DNA from: Saccharomonospora piscinae
GTDB taxonomy: Bacteria > Actinomycetota > Actinomycetes > Mycobacteriales > Pseudonocardiaceae
NCBI RefSeq assembly: GCF_005862235.1
Contig: NZ_VCEK01000003.1
Span: 199 to 64,198, forward strand
Reading direction: 5' to 3'
DNA: 64,000 nucleotides
The position numbers and the translations under genes were made by a program. Below, piece after piece: positions 48,153-56,148 of the stretch (the first letter of the stretch is position 1; each line of letters opens with the position of its first letter). The notes under the pieces were generated by a model. The model saw only the letters and a list, made by a program, of their open reading frames with translations. It was not told where the DNA came from and ran no database searches.

Positions 48153-49181
48153 TCAGGTGGTGTCCGGGCGGGCGATCATGCCGTCGGCGTCGAGCTTCTC
48201 GTCGATCAGTCCGAACTCGACCATCAGATCGGGCACCCGCTGCAACCGGGAGGCGTCCAGGGTGGCGTGGAAGTTGGGCAGGTTCACCAGCGACGCGATG
48301 TCCGCGTCGATGCCGGCCGTCTCCTGGATGACGGGCTCGACGATCTCGCGGTCCTGGACGTCGTTGGTGGCCTTCTCCATGGCGCGCTGGAACGCCGCGA
48401 CCGTCTTCGGGTTCTGCTCGACGGTCTCGGCCAGAGCGCCGTAGCCCGCGAGCGGGAAGTCCTCGGTCGGTCCCGTGGCGATGTCGGCGACCGTGGTCAC
48501 CCCGTGCGCCTCGGCGCCCATCGTGATGAACGGTTCGATGAGCGTGCCCGCGGCCACGTCACCGTTCGCGACTCCGGCCGCGATGTCGGGGAACGACATC
48601 TGAACGAATTCGACGGACTCGTGGTCCAGCCCGTTGGCCTTCATGTAGGACATGACCATGGTGTCGGCGATGGTGCCGGTGGCCGACACGGCGATCTTCT
48701 TGCCCTCGAGGTCCTCGGGCTTGGTGACCGGGCCGTCCTTCTCCGCCACGAGCACGAACGTGTCCGGGGCGGCGGAGACCGCGTCGGACACGATCTTGAT
48801 GTCGGCGGTGCCCTTGGCGTGCGCCGCCATGAACGGGACGTAGCTCGACTGCACGAAGTCGGCGTCGCCACCCAGCATCTTCTGCGTCGCGGCCTGGCCA
48901 CTGGCCGCCTGCTCGATCGTGACGTCGAGCCCCTCGTCGTCGAAGTAGCCCTGGCTCTCGGCGTAGTACAGCGGAGCCACGTCGATGGAGGGCAGGTGCG
49001 CCACCGTGATGGCGGACTTTTCGACCGAGCCGTCACCACCCTGCGACTCGGCGGCCTCGTCCTCGCCGCTCAGCAGCCCGCAGCCGCTGACGGAGACGAC
49101 GAGTCCTGCCGACAGAACCATGCCGGCAAGGCGCGAACGTCTGGATTTTCCTCTCGTGGTGCCGTGGTGAAGCAATGCCAC
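48153..49181 (-). CDS. ABC transporter substrate-binding lipoprotein, NitT/TauT type (copy 2)
   Basis: A 342-aa lipoprotein with the lipobox VSGC near residue 34. The fold is the NMT1/SsuA type: ITVAHLPSIDVAPLYYAESQ, DADFVQSSYVPFMAAHA, VSATGTIADTMVMSYMK, AAGTLIEPFITMGAEAHGV. First gene of the operon SBP-permease-permease-ATPase. It resembles copy 1, especially GPTEDFPLAGYGALA versus GATEDFPMSAYAATT. Ligand unknown. GTG start. Confidence 0.88.
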   Translation of the reverse strand: MALLHHGTTRGKSRRSRLAGMVLSAGLVVSVSGCGLLSGEDEAAESQGGDGSVEKSAITVAHLPSIDVAPLYYAESQGYFDDEGLDVTIEQAASGQAATQKMLGGDADFVQSSYVPFMAAHAKGTADIKIVSDAVSAAPDTFVLVAEKDGPVTKPEDLEGKKIAVSATGTIADTMVMSYMKANGLDHESVEFVQMSFPDIAAGVANGDVAAGTLIEPFITMGAEAHGVTTVADIATGPTEDFPLAGYGALAETVEQNPKTVAAFQRAMEKATNDVQDREIVEPVIQETAGIDADIASLVNLPNFHATLDASRLQRVPDLMVEFGLIDEKLDADGMIARPDTT

Positions 49182-49693
49182 TCCCTCAGTGAGGTATCGA
49201 TGCCCGGTTAGGTGATGTGCCGACTGTGTGCGACGCCCTCCCGAGTCGCCCAGCGGCCAGGGCTACTGTAGAGATTTGACGGCCTACTCACAATGTGTGC
49301 GTGTCCGCAATCTGTGGGTGGTTCAAGTCCACTCGAACGGGCGGTAGCGAGTGTGGTCTAATTAACTCTGGGTTTACCGGTGGGCACAGATGTTCGATTC
49401 CCGCGATGATCAACGCACGGTGAACGGTGGGTGTTGATCGACGGTGAGGGTTACATCCTTCCGGGGTGTTCGCTACATTCTGTGTCTCAACTGGGGCAAC
49501 GAAACGTCGAAGTAGTGACGGGCGGATGACTGTTTGGTGGAATCCAGGCCGATCGGGCTGGTCACGTCGCTGCGTCGGTGTCGTCATCGCTCATGTGAGG
49601 ATTGACCCATCTGGGTGCTCCCCGGCATGCTCTCGCTGCCTGGCCGCCGCAGAGGTGACAGGTGGTCGTGAATGCGTGTGCGGAGCGTAACAA
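49182..49693. promoter_or_regulatory. Divergent promoter region between ABC operon and cvnA
   Basis: A 512-bp non-coding region. It contains one decayed 21-bp repeat copy (49301-49321), a perfect GATCAAC-N18-GTTGATC inverted repeat (49408-49439), and a possible promoter TTGACC (49602-49607)-N18-CATGCT (49626-49631) for the kinase. No gene is supported. It is less GC-rich than the flanks. Confidence 0.55.
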
Positions 49694-52600
49694 GTGCTCG
49701 GCCAGGACGCCGGCTTCGGATCCGGCTCGGACAACGATGGTGGTAAAGCGGTGCCCAAGAACGAGACCGCGGACGAGGAGGGGCTGGGCCGTGCGCGCGA
49801 CGAGGCCCAGAACCACGACGAACAGCAGGACCCGGCGCGCGAGGAGGGTGCGGCCGGCACTGCGGGAGCGGACTCCGAGGACACGACCTCACGCTGGAGA
49901 CTGAGCAACTGGCCGCTGCGCTACAAGCTCGCCGTCGTCCTCATCATCCCGCTGGTGACGGCGCTGGTCTTCGGCAGCCTCCGCGCCGTGTCGGAGCTGG
50001 GTGACGCCGCCGAGTTCAACGAGACCGTGGCTCAGGTCGAGGTGTCGCAGCAGACCACCACGCTGGTCCACGAACTCCAGCGCGAGCGGACGCTGATGGC
50101 CACGCGGATGTCGTCCGACTGGATCGACGACGCGGCCGTCAACCAGCAGACGGCCGCGGTGGACGCCGAGGTGAGCCGCCTGCGGGAGATGATCGCGGAG
50201 CGTGATCTCGGGGACGAGGGGATCCAGCGCACCTACGAACGCTCCCTGCAGCGCCTCGACGCGCTCGGCCCGCTCCGCGACAAGATCGACAACACGGACT
50301 TTCCCGAGCTGACGGCCTACACCATCTACAACTCCGTGCTGGACCCGCTGATCAACCTCGGGCGCACGGTGAACCTGTCGGTGACCGACCGGGACCTCCT
50401 GCGGCGTGGCACCACGGTGCAGGCGATCACGGAGGCCAAGGAGTACACCGCCCGGCAGAACGCGAGTCTGCAGATCGCGGCGGGAAACCATGCCTTCGTC
50501 GCCGACCTGCTGGACCGGTCGATGGCCGCCCAGGCGAGCGCGCAGGCCGCGGTGGACACCTTCAACGCGAACGCGACCTTGGGCGAGCAGCAGCGCTACA
50601 GCGACACCGTGGCGGGCGCCGAGGTCGACAACCGCGAACGGCTCGTCACGACCGCCTACTCCGCTGTGGACTCCCCCGGCGGCCTCCAGGTCAGTTCGCG
50701 GCAGCTGTCCACCGACGGTGGCGCGACGGCGGACATGATGCGCCAGGTCGAAAGTGAACTCCTGGACGAGCTGCGTACCGAGGCCGAAACGCTGGCGGGG
50801 CAGGCGAGTCAGGCCGCGTGGGTCTTCTTCGGACTGATGATCGCCACTCTGATCGCCACGGTGGCGCTCACCCTGATCGTGGCGAGGGCGCTGACCCGTC
50901 CACTGCGGACACTGCGGTCCAGTGCGTTGGAGGTCGCCTACGTCAGGTTGCCGGAGACGGTGCGGCGCATCCTCGCCGACCCGAACCCGATGGAGGCCTC
51001 GCGCGACGCGGTCGTCCCGGTGCCCGTCCACACCCGCGAGGAGATCGGCGAAGTCGCGCGGTCGTTCGACGTCGTCCACGAGCGGGCCATCCGCCTCGCC
51101 GCCGAGCAGGCGCTGCTGCGCGAGAACGTCAACGGCATCTTCGTCAACCTCTCGCGCCGCAGCCAGCGGCTCGTGGAACGCCAGCTCGGGGTCATCGACC
51201 GGCTGGAGTCCGACGAGCAGGACCCCGACCAGCTCGCGAGCCTGTTCGAACTGGACCACCTCGCGACCCGCCTGCGCCGCAACGGTGAGAGCCTGCTGGT
51301 GCTCTCGGGCGCCGGGCTCACCAAGACGATGTCCAAGCCGGTGCCCGCAGGCGACGTCATCGGTGCCGCGGTGTCGGAGATCGAGCAGTACGCCCGGGTG
51401 GAGCTCGGCGCGATCCCCGACGTGGCCGTCCACGGCAGGGCGGTCCACGACCTCGTGCACCTGCTGGCCGAACTGCTGGACAACGCGACCTACTTCTCCG
51501 AGCCGGAGACACGGATCAGCGTGCGTGCGGTGGTCACCCGCCGGACGTCGCTCGCCGTGCAGATCACCGACCGCGGTGTCGGGATGTCCGACGTGCAGCT
51601 TTCCGAGGCGAACGAGCGGCTCGCCGACCCGCCCGACCTCGACGTCTCCGTGACCCGCCGCATGGGTTTGTACGTGGTCGCGCGCCTGGCCAAGCGGCAC
51701 GGCATCGAGGTGCGGCTGCGCGAGAACGAGGACATCGAGGGTGGCGTGATCGCCAGGGTCGTGGTGCCCAGCGATCTGCTCACCCACAACGCCTCGCGCC
51801 CGTCCGCGTCGGCCACGCAGTCCGGACCGTCGTTCTCGGCGGGGGAGAGCGGGACCGAGGCGTCGCTGCCGAGCGGGAACCAGCAGCCCGGCCTGCCGCC
51901 GCTGCCCGCGCCGCGCAAGCCGTCGGTGGACCGGACCACTCCGCCACCCGCGCCGCCCGCCCCGCCGGCACCACCCGCTCCGACTCCGCCACCGGCACCA
52001 CCGGCGCCCGAACCCTGGCAGAACCAGGGCAACTCGGGGGCACCGGCCGAGGCTTCGGGTGCCTCGGGTGACCATGTCGAGAACGGGCTCCGGCCCCTCG
52101 ACCAGCCGATCAGCCTCGACGACCTCGTCGGGGGCCCGGGCAAGGCGGCGGGCCCGTTCATGAGCCCGGCGCCGCCGGAGCCGCAGACCGAGCTGCCCCG
52201 GCGGGTGCCCGGACCCGGCACAGCGGAACCACCCGCGCGGCCCGAGCGGTCACAGGTACATGCGGAACCGGAGGAACCCCAGTGGCCGGTGGAGTCGCCC
52301 GACGGCGACGTCAGCGACCGCCACGGCGACGAGGTGTCGCCGAACGAGGAGACTCGCACCGTGCCGGTGGACCCCCGCCTCGGCGGTCCGTCGGGCGGCG
52401 GCGACGGGAGCGCGCTGGAGGACGATGTACCCACCAGGAGACTGCCGATCTACCAGTCAGTGCTGTCGCGGTGGTTCGCGGAGGACGACGCCGCCGAGCC
52501 CGCGACACCCGACGCCGAGCCCGCGGGTGAGGCATGGGGTGCCAGCCCCGGTGCGGTGGCCGAGGCGGCCGGCTCGGAGCCCGAGGCCGGACACCGGGCG

Positions 52601-53038
52601 GGTGCGGCGATGAACGGCCACGCCGACGACGGCGAGGCCACCCGCACGGATCTTCGGAGCGCCTCCGAACCCGTCCCGGAGGGCACGCCCGACGCGGAAT
52701 GGCACAGTGTCTCCGACACCGGATGGCAGGCCGCGCACGCGTTGCTGGAGGACAAGCACGAGGAAACGACGCCCGCCGGTCTGCCCAAGCGGGTGCCCAA
52801 CGCATACTTGGTGCCCGGTTCGGTCTCCCAGAGCCAGGGCAACGCGTTCGCCGACACCACGTCCGGCGAACCGGGACGGAGTGCCGTTGCCAGGTCGGCC
52901 GACGCGGCGCGCAACCGGATGAAGAGTTTCCAGCGTGGTTACCAGAGCGGTCGCCATGCGCTCAAGGAGCCGTCGGCCCAGAGTGAGCAGTTCGACCAGA
53001 CGGGCAACGACACCCGTCACAACGGGGCGAAGGAGTAG
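49694..53038 (+). CDS. cvnA: Conservon NIT-domain sensor kinase CvnA (2)
   Basis: An 1114-aa CvnA-type sensor: cytoplasmic acidic N-tail, membrane segment near residues 75-95 (YKLAVVLIIPLVTALVFG), NIT-like periplasmic domain, second membrane segment near 380-400, HAMP-like region, kinase core (ELDHLATRLRRNGESLLVLSG in two parts: ELDHLATRLRR and NGESLLVLSG; N-box ELLDNATYFSEP; G1 DRGVGMS), then a very long Pro/Gly/Glu-rich tail of about 420 residues. It heads the cvnABCD operon. The GTG at 49694 has GGAG eight bases upstream. Confidence 0.9.
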   Translation: MLGQDAGFGSGSDNDGGKAVPKNETADEEGLGRARDEAQNHDEQQDPAREEGAAGTAGADSEDTTSRWRLSNWPLRYKLAVVLIIPLVTALVFGSLRAVSELGDAAEFNETVAQVEVSQQTTTLVHELQRERTLMATRMSSDWIDDAAVNQQTAAVDAEVSRLREMIAERDLGDEGIQRTYERSLQRLDALGPLRDKIDNTDFPELTAYTIYNSVLDPLINLGRTVNLSVTDRDLLRRGTTVQAITEAKEYTARQNASLQIAAGNHAFVADLLDRSMAAQASAQAAVDTFNANATLGEQQRYSDTVAGAEVDNRERLVTTAYSAVDSPGGLQVSSRQLSTDGGATADMMRQVESELLDELRTEAETLAGQASQAAWVFFGLMIATLIATVALTLIVARALTRPLRTLRSSALEVAYVRLPETVRRILADPNPMEASRDAVVPVPVHTREEIGEVARSFDVVHERAIRLAAEQALLRENVNGIFVNLSRRSQRLVERQLGVIDRLESDEQDPDQLASLFELDHLATRLRRNGESLLVLSGAGLTKTMSKPVPAGDVIGAAVSEIEQYARVELGAIPDVAVHGRAVHDLVHLLAELLDNATYFSEPETRISVRAVVTRRTSLAVQITDRGVGMSDVQLSEANERLADPPDLDVSVTRRMGLYVVARLAKRHGIEVRLRENEDIEGGVIARVVVPSDLLTHNASRPSASATQSGPSFSAGESGTEASLPSGNQQPGLPPLPAPRKPSVDRTTPPPAPPAPPAPPAPTPPPAPPAPEPWQNQGNSGAPAEASGASGDHVENGLRPLDQPISLDDLVGGPGKAAGPFMSPAPPEPQTELPRRVPGPGTAEPPARPERSQVHAEPEEPQWPVESPDGDVSDRHGDEVSPNEETRTVPVDPRLGGPSGGGDGSALEDDVPTRRLPIYQSVLSRWFAEDDAAEPATPDAEPAGEAWGASPGAVAEAAGSEPEAGHRAGAAMNGHADDGEATRTDLRSASEPVPEGTPDAEWHSVSDTGWQAAHALLEDKHEETTPAGLPKRVPNAYLVPGSVSQSQGNAFADTTSGEPGRSAVARSADAARNRMKSFQRGYQSGRHALKEPSAQSEQFDQTGNDTRHNGAKE

Positions 53039-53041
53039 CAG

Positions 53042-53500
53042 TTGACACGCGCGGGTTCAGCGCAGCCACCGGGTGCGCCGAAGCAGGGCAACTCCGGCCA
53101 GCAAGGCAGCTTCGCTTGGCTCATCACCGACTTCGTCCACCGGGTTCCCGGTGCGGCGCACGCCGTCGTCGTCTCGGCCGACGGGCTGCTGCTCGCGGCG
53201 TCGCGCGGGTTGCCCAAGGACAGGGCCGACCAGCTCGCCGCGGTGGCGTCCGGTCTGACCAGCCTCGCGCGGGGTGCCGCGCAGGTGTTCGAGGGCGGCC
53301 CCGTGGCGCAGACGGTGGTCGAGATGGCCAACGGCTTCCTGTTCCTCATGTCGGTGTCCGACGGGTCCTGCCTGGCGGTACTCGGCGCACCGGACAGCGA
53401 CATCGGCCTCGTCGTCTACGAGATGACGTTGCTGGTCGACCGGGTGGGGCAGCAGATGACACCGGAGCTGCGGGCGCAGCTCCAGGGTTCCCGCCGGTGA
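53042..53500 (+). CDS. cvnB: Roadblock/LC7-domain protein CvnB
   Basis: A 152-aa single roadblock domain: [36 protein letters not shown], and [21 protein letters not shown]. These proteins regulate small GTPases and dock to the conservon kinase. A TTG start three bases after the cvnA stop; the ribosome site lies in cvnA (AAGGAG). Clearly paralogous to 55038-55457. Confidence 0.9.
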   Translation: MTRAGSAQPPGAPKQGNSGQQGSFAWLITDFVHRVPGAAHAVVVSADGLLLAASRGLPKDRADQLAAVASGLTSLARGAAQVFEGGPVAQTVVEMANGFLFLMSVSDGSCLAVLGAPDSDIGLVVYEMTLLVDRVGQQMTPELRAQLQGSRR

Positions 53501-53554
53501 AACGTAGTCCGGTGACAGATCGCAGTTCGGCGAGAGAACACTGAGGAGACTGCC

Positions 53555-54316
53555 GTGGATTCCGGGCACTCACGAGGTGATCGACGGCTCGACAGAGACC
53601 GCGCGGCAGGGCGCTGGGGCGGCGAGCCCTCGGACGAGGCGTACCGCGAACGCGGACGCCATGCCTCGCGTCGGGTCGACGACCCTCTCGACACAGGTGA
53701 ATGGTTGCGCTCCGGCGGTCTCGACTCACCGGGGCCGTCCGAGTTCGACGTCTCCGACTACGACCGCTCACTGCTGTCGGGGCCGGGAGCCGAGCTGTAC
53801 GGCATGGGCGGCGGTGGTTTCTCCGGCGCGGAGGGCGCGCAGGGGTCAGCCCCCGACCCGTACGGCGGCTACGACCCGTACGGCGGTTACGACGGCGGTC
53901 CGGCCTCGGGGGAGTTCACCCCGTCTCCGGTGCCCCGGCACCGCAGGGAGCCCGAGCCCGAGCCGGTGGAGGAGTCCTCGGGGCTCGTGCGGCCGTACTT
54001 CCGCACCAAGGGCCGGACGAAACCGGACTACGACCTGGCCATCGAGGCGCTGATCTCGACGAGCGAGCGGGGCAGGCGGCTGGAGAAGGTGCGCGTGCCC
54101 GAACACAGGTCTATCTGCGGTATGTGCCTCGACACCAGATCGGTCGCCGAGGTGGCCGCTCTGCTGCGGATGCCCCTCGGCGTCGTGCGGGTCCTCGTTG
54201 GTGACGTTGCCGGTCTCGGGCTCGTGCTCGTGCACACCGCGTCCTCCTCCATGGTGGGAGACCGGCCCAGTATCGAGTTCATGGAAAGGGTTCTCAGTGG
54301 GCTTCGGAGAATTTGA
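53555..54316 (+). CDS. cvnC: DUF742 protein CvnC
   Basis: A 253-aa protein. The first 140 residues are low-complexity with a Tyr/Gly-rich segment (DPYGGYDPYGGYDGG); the DUF742 winged-helix-like domain follows: LVRPYFRTKGRTKPDYDLAIEAL, then IC-x-x-C in RSICGMCLDTRSVAEVAALL, and SIEFMERVLSGLR. The gene overlaps cvnD by 20 bases. GTG start after GAGGAG. Confidence 0.9.
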   Translation: MDSGHSRGDRRLDRDRAAGRWGGEPSDEAYRERGRHASRRVDDPLDTGEWLRSGGLDSPGPSEFDVSDYDRSLLSGPGAELYGMGGGGFSGAEGAQGSAPDPYGGYDPYGGYDGGPASGEFTPSPVPRHRREPEPEPVEESSGLVRPYFRTKGRTKPDYDLAIEALISTSERGRRLEKVRVPEHRSICGMCLDTRSVAEVAALLRMPLGVVRVLVGDVAGLGLVLVHTASSSMVGDRPSIEFMERVLSGLRRI

Positions 54317-54905
54317 CACCTCCGCCGCCGCGCCGGCGACGTCAGGCCCGACCCAGTCGGCCAAGATCGTCGTCGCCGGTGGTTTCGGTGTCGGGAAGAC
54401 GACGCTCGTGGGCGCGGTGTCGGAGATCGACCCGCTGACCACCGAGGCGTCCATGACCGAGGCGAGTGTCTCCGTCGACGACCTGACGCAGACGCCGAAC
54501 AAGGCGACCACCACGGTGGCGATGGACTTCGGGCGGATCACGCTCGACTCGGATCTGGTCCTCTACGTCTTCGGCACGCCGGGGCAGCACCGGTTCTGGT
54601 TCATGTGGGACGACCTCGCCCACGGCGCGATCGGCGCCGTGGTGATGATCGATACCAGGCGCCTCGCGGACGCCTTCCCCTCGATCGACTTCTTCGAGAA
54701 CCGGAAGCTGCCCTACGTCGTGGCGATCAACTGCTTCGACCGGTTGCTGCATCACCAGATCGAGGACGTGCGCCACGCCCTCACGATCTCGCCGTCGGTG
54801 CCGATCATGGCGTGCGACGCGCGGGACCGCGACTCGGCGAAGCAGGTGCTGATCTCCATCGTGCAGCACGCCATCGCGCACGACACCGCGCTCCGCGCGG
54901 GCTGA
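54297..54905 (+). CDS. cvnD: Conservon GTPase CvnD
   Basis: A 202-aa small GTPase. The P-loop is VAGGFGVGKTTLVGAV, the switch II/G3 region is FGTPGQHRFWFMWDDL, and the base-recognition region is VVAINCFDR. In Streptomyces, CvnA-D form a membrane complex resembling eukaryotic G-protein signalling. The GTG at 54297 lies inside cvnC. It closes the first conservon. Confidence 0.92.
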   Translation: MGFGEFDTSAAAPATSGPTQSAKIVVAGGFGVGKTTLVGAVSEIDPLTTEASMTEASVSVDDLTQTPNKATTTVAMDFGRITLDSDLVLYVFGTPGQHRFWFMWDDLAHGAIGAVVMIDTRRLADAFPSIDFFENRKLPYVVAINCFDRLLHHQIEDVRHALTISPSVPIMACDARDRDSAKQVLISIVQHAIAHDTALRAG

Positions 54906-54969
54906 GAACCTCGGCAGGCGGAGCCCGGCGTTGGGCCACCGGCGTGATTCGGCCCGGCGGTCGGGGGAT

Positions 54970-55000
54970 TTGACCTCGACAGGATTGACCTGACTAATAG
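54970..55000 (+). promoter_or_regulatory. Putative promoter of the second, partial conservon
   Basis: TTGACC at 54970-54975, a 17-base spacer and ACTAAT at 54993-54998 (or TAATAG at 54995-55000 with 19 bases) precede the roadblock gene by about 40 bases. A second TTGACC at 54985-54990 is too close to these -10 candidates to serve. Confidence 0.45.
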
Positions 55001-55037
55001 TCTTGCCGCGACAGCGTGCGGGAGGCTAGGAGGGACA

Positions 55038-55457
55038 GTGACCGCATCAGCCCAGCAGGGCAGCTTCGGCTGGCTGGTCACCGATTTCGTGCGCCGGGTT
55101 CCGGGGGCGGCGCACGCGGTGGTCGTGTCGGCCGACGGGCTTCTGCTCGCGAGCTCGCAGGGGTTGCCCACGGAACGGGCCGAGCAACTGTCCGCCGTGG
55201 CGTCGGGCCTCGTGTCCCTCACCCACGGCGCCGCGAAGTGCTTCGACGGCGGCACGGTGAACCAGACCGTGGTCGAGATGGAGCACGGTTACCTCTTCCT
55301 CATGTCGATCAGCGACGGCTCCTGCCTCGCCGTGCTCGCCGCTCCCTCGGCGGACATCGGGACGGTGGCGTACGAGATGACGCTGCTCGTCGACCGGGTC
55401 GGCCAGCAGCTCACCCCCGAGCTGCGGGCCCAGCTCCAGGGCGGCGGCCGTGGCTGA
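55038..55457 (+). CDS. Roadblock/LC7-domain protein, second conservon
   Basis: A 139-aa roadblock domain, a near copy of the cvnB product at 53042-53500 ([41 protein letters not shown]). The GTG start has AGGAGGG upstream. It overlaps the following DUF742 gene by eight bases. No kinase or GTPase belongs to this second set, so it may share CvnA and CvnD of the first. Confidence 0.88.
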   Translation: MTASAQQGSFGWLVTDFVRRVPGAAHAVVVSADGLLLASSQGLPTERAEQLSAVASGLVSLTHGAAKCFDGGTVNQTVVEMEHGYLFLMSISDGSCLAVLAAPSADIGTVAYEMTLLVDRVGQQLTPELRAQLQGGGRG

Positions 55458-56049
55458 CGAGCCGGACGAGTGGGCCGCCCTCAACGCGCCGAGCGATCGC
55501 GAGGGCGTCGACCTGCCGAGCAGGTTCGACCTGAGCAGCGTCTCCGGCGTGACCCAGCTGGCGAAGCGAGTGCGCCAGCAGTCGCCGCCGCCCGCCCACC
55601 CCGGACCCGTGGGGCGGGCGCCCGCGGGGCACGGGGCGCCGCGACCGGGACCGGGCGCGCAACCGGCGCCCGCCCCGCCGCGCACGGCGCCCGCGCCACC
55701 GCACTTCACCCATCGGTCGCTGGTGCGGCCCTACGCGCGTACGGGTGGTCGTACCCGCCCCGCGAAGGAGCTGGCGCTGGAGGCGCTGGTCGTCACCACC
55801 GACAGCGGTCGCCGCTACGAGGGAGTGGCCTCGCCGGAACAGCGCTTCATCTGCGACCTGTGTGTGGACGTGCACTCGGTCGCCGAGATCGCGGCGTTCG
55901 CCCGGCTGCCGCTCGGTGTGGTGAAGGTGCTGGTCGACGACCTGTCCGAGACCCGGGCGGTGGACATCCGGCGGCCGGGCTTCGTGCTCGCCGACCGCGA
56001 CTCCCACGACTTCATGGAACGCATTTTGGACGGCCTCCGAGCCCTCTGA
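55450..56049 (+). CDS. DUF742 protein, second conservon
   Basis: A 199-aa protein. A Pro/Ala/Gly-rich N-terminal half (about residues 35-85) leads to a DUF742 domain: [39 protein letters not shown] and [13 protein letters not shown]. It is paralogous to the cvnC product. The roadblock-DUF742 pair ends here without a cvnD, and repeat array D follows. Confidence 0.87.
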   Translation: MADEPDEWAALNAPSDREGVDLPSRFDLSSVSGVTQLAKRVRQQSPPPAHPGPVGRAPAGHGAPRPGPGAQPAPAPPRTAPAPPHFTHRSLVRPYARTGGRTRPAKELALEALVVTTDSGRRYEGVASPEQRFICDLCVDVHSVAEIAAFARLPLGVVKVLVDDLSETRAVDIRRPGFVLADRDSHDFMERILDGLRAL

Positions 56050-56053
56050 CACC

Positions 56054-56137
56054 GTGTCCGCAGCCCACGTAGCCGTGTCCGCAGGCTGCGTAGTCGTGTC
56101 CGCAGCTCGCGTAGCCGTGTCCGCGGTTCGCGTCGCT
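56054..56137 (+). repeat. 21-bp intergenic repeat array D (4 copies)
   Basis: Four head-to-tail units; the first three fit GTGTCCGCAG-N5-GTAGYC (N5 = CCCAC, GCTGC, CTCGC) and the fourth is slightly decayed. It fills most of the 99-bp gap between the convergent DUF742 and helicase-associated genes. Confidence 0.87.
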
Positions 56138-56148
56138 GTCGGACCGGT

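Noticed and set aside
49315-49331. tRNA-like T-arm (GGTGG-TTCAAGT-CCACT)
   Set aside because: The stem-loop fits a T-arm, but there is no matching acceptor stem, D-arm or anticodon arm upstream, so it is not a tRNA gene.
49340-49370. dre half-site GGTCTAATTAA upstream of the ABC operon
   Set aside because: Only the left half matches and the right half has no similarity, so DasR binding is not supported.
49889-52075. 728-codon open frame antisense to cvnA
   Set aside because: Shadow of a GC-rich coding region; Arg/His/Gly-rich with no recognisable domain.
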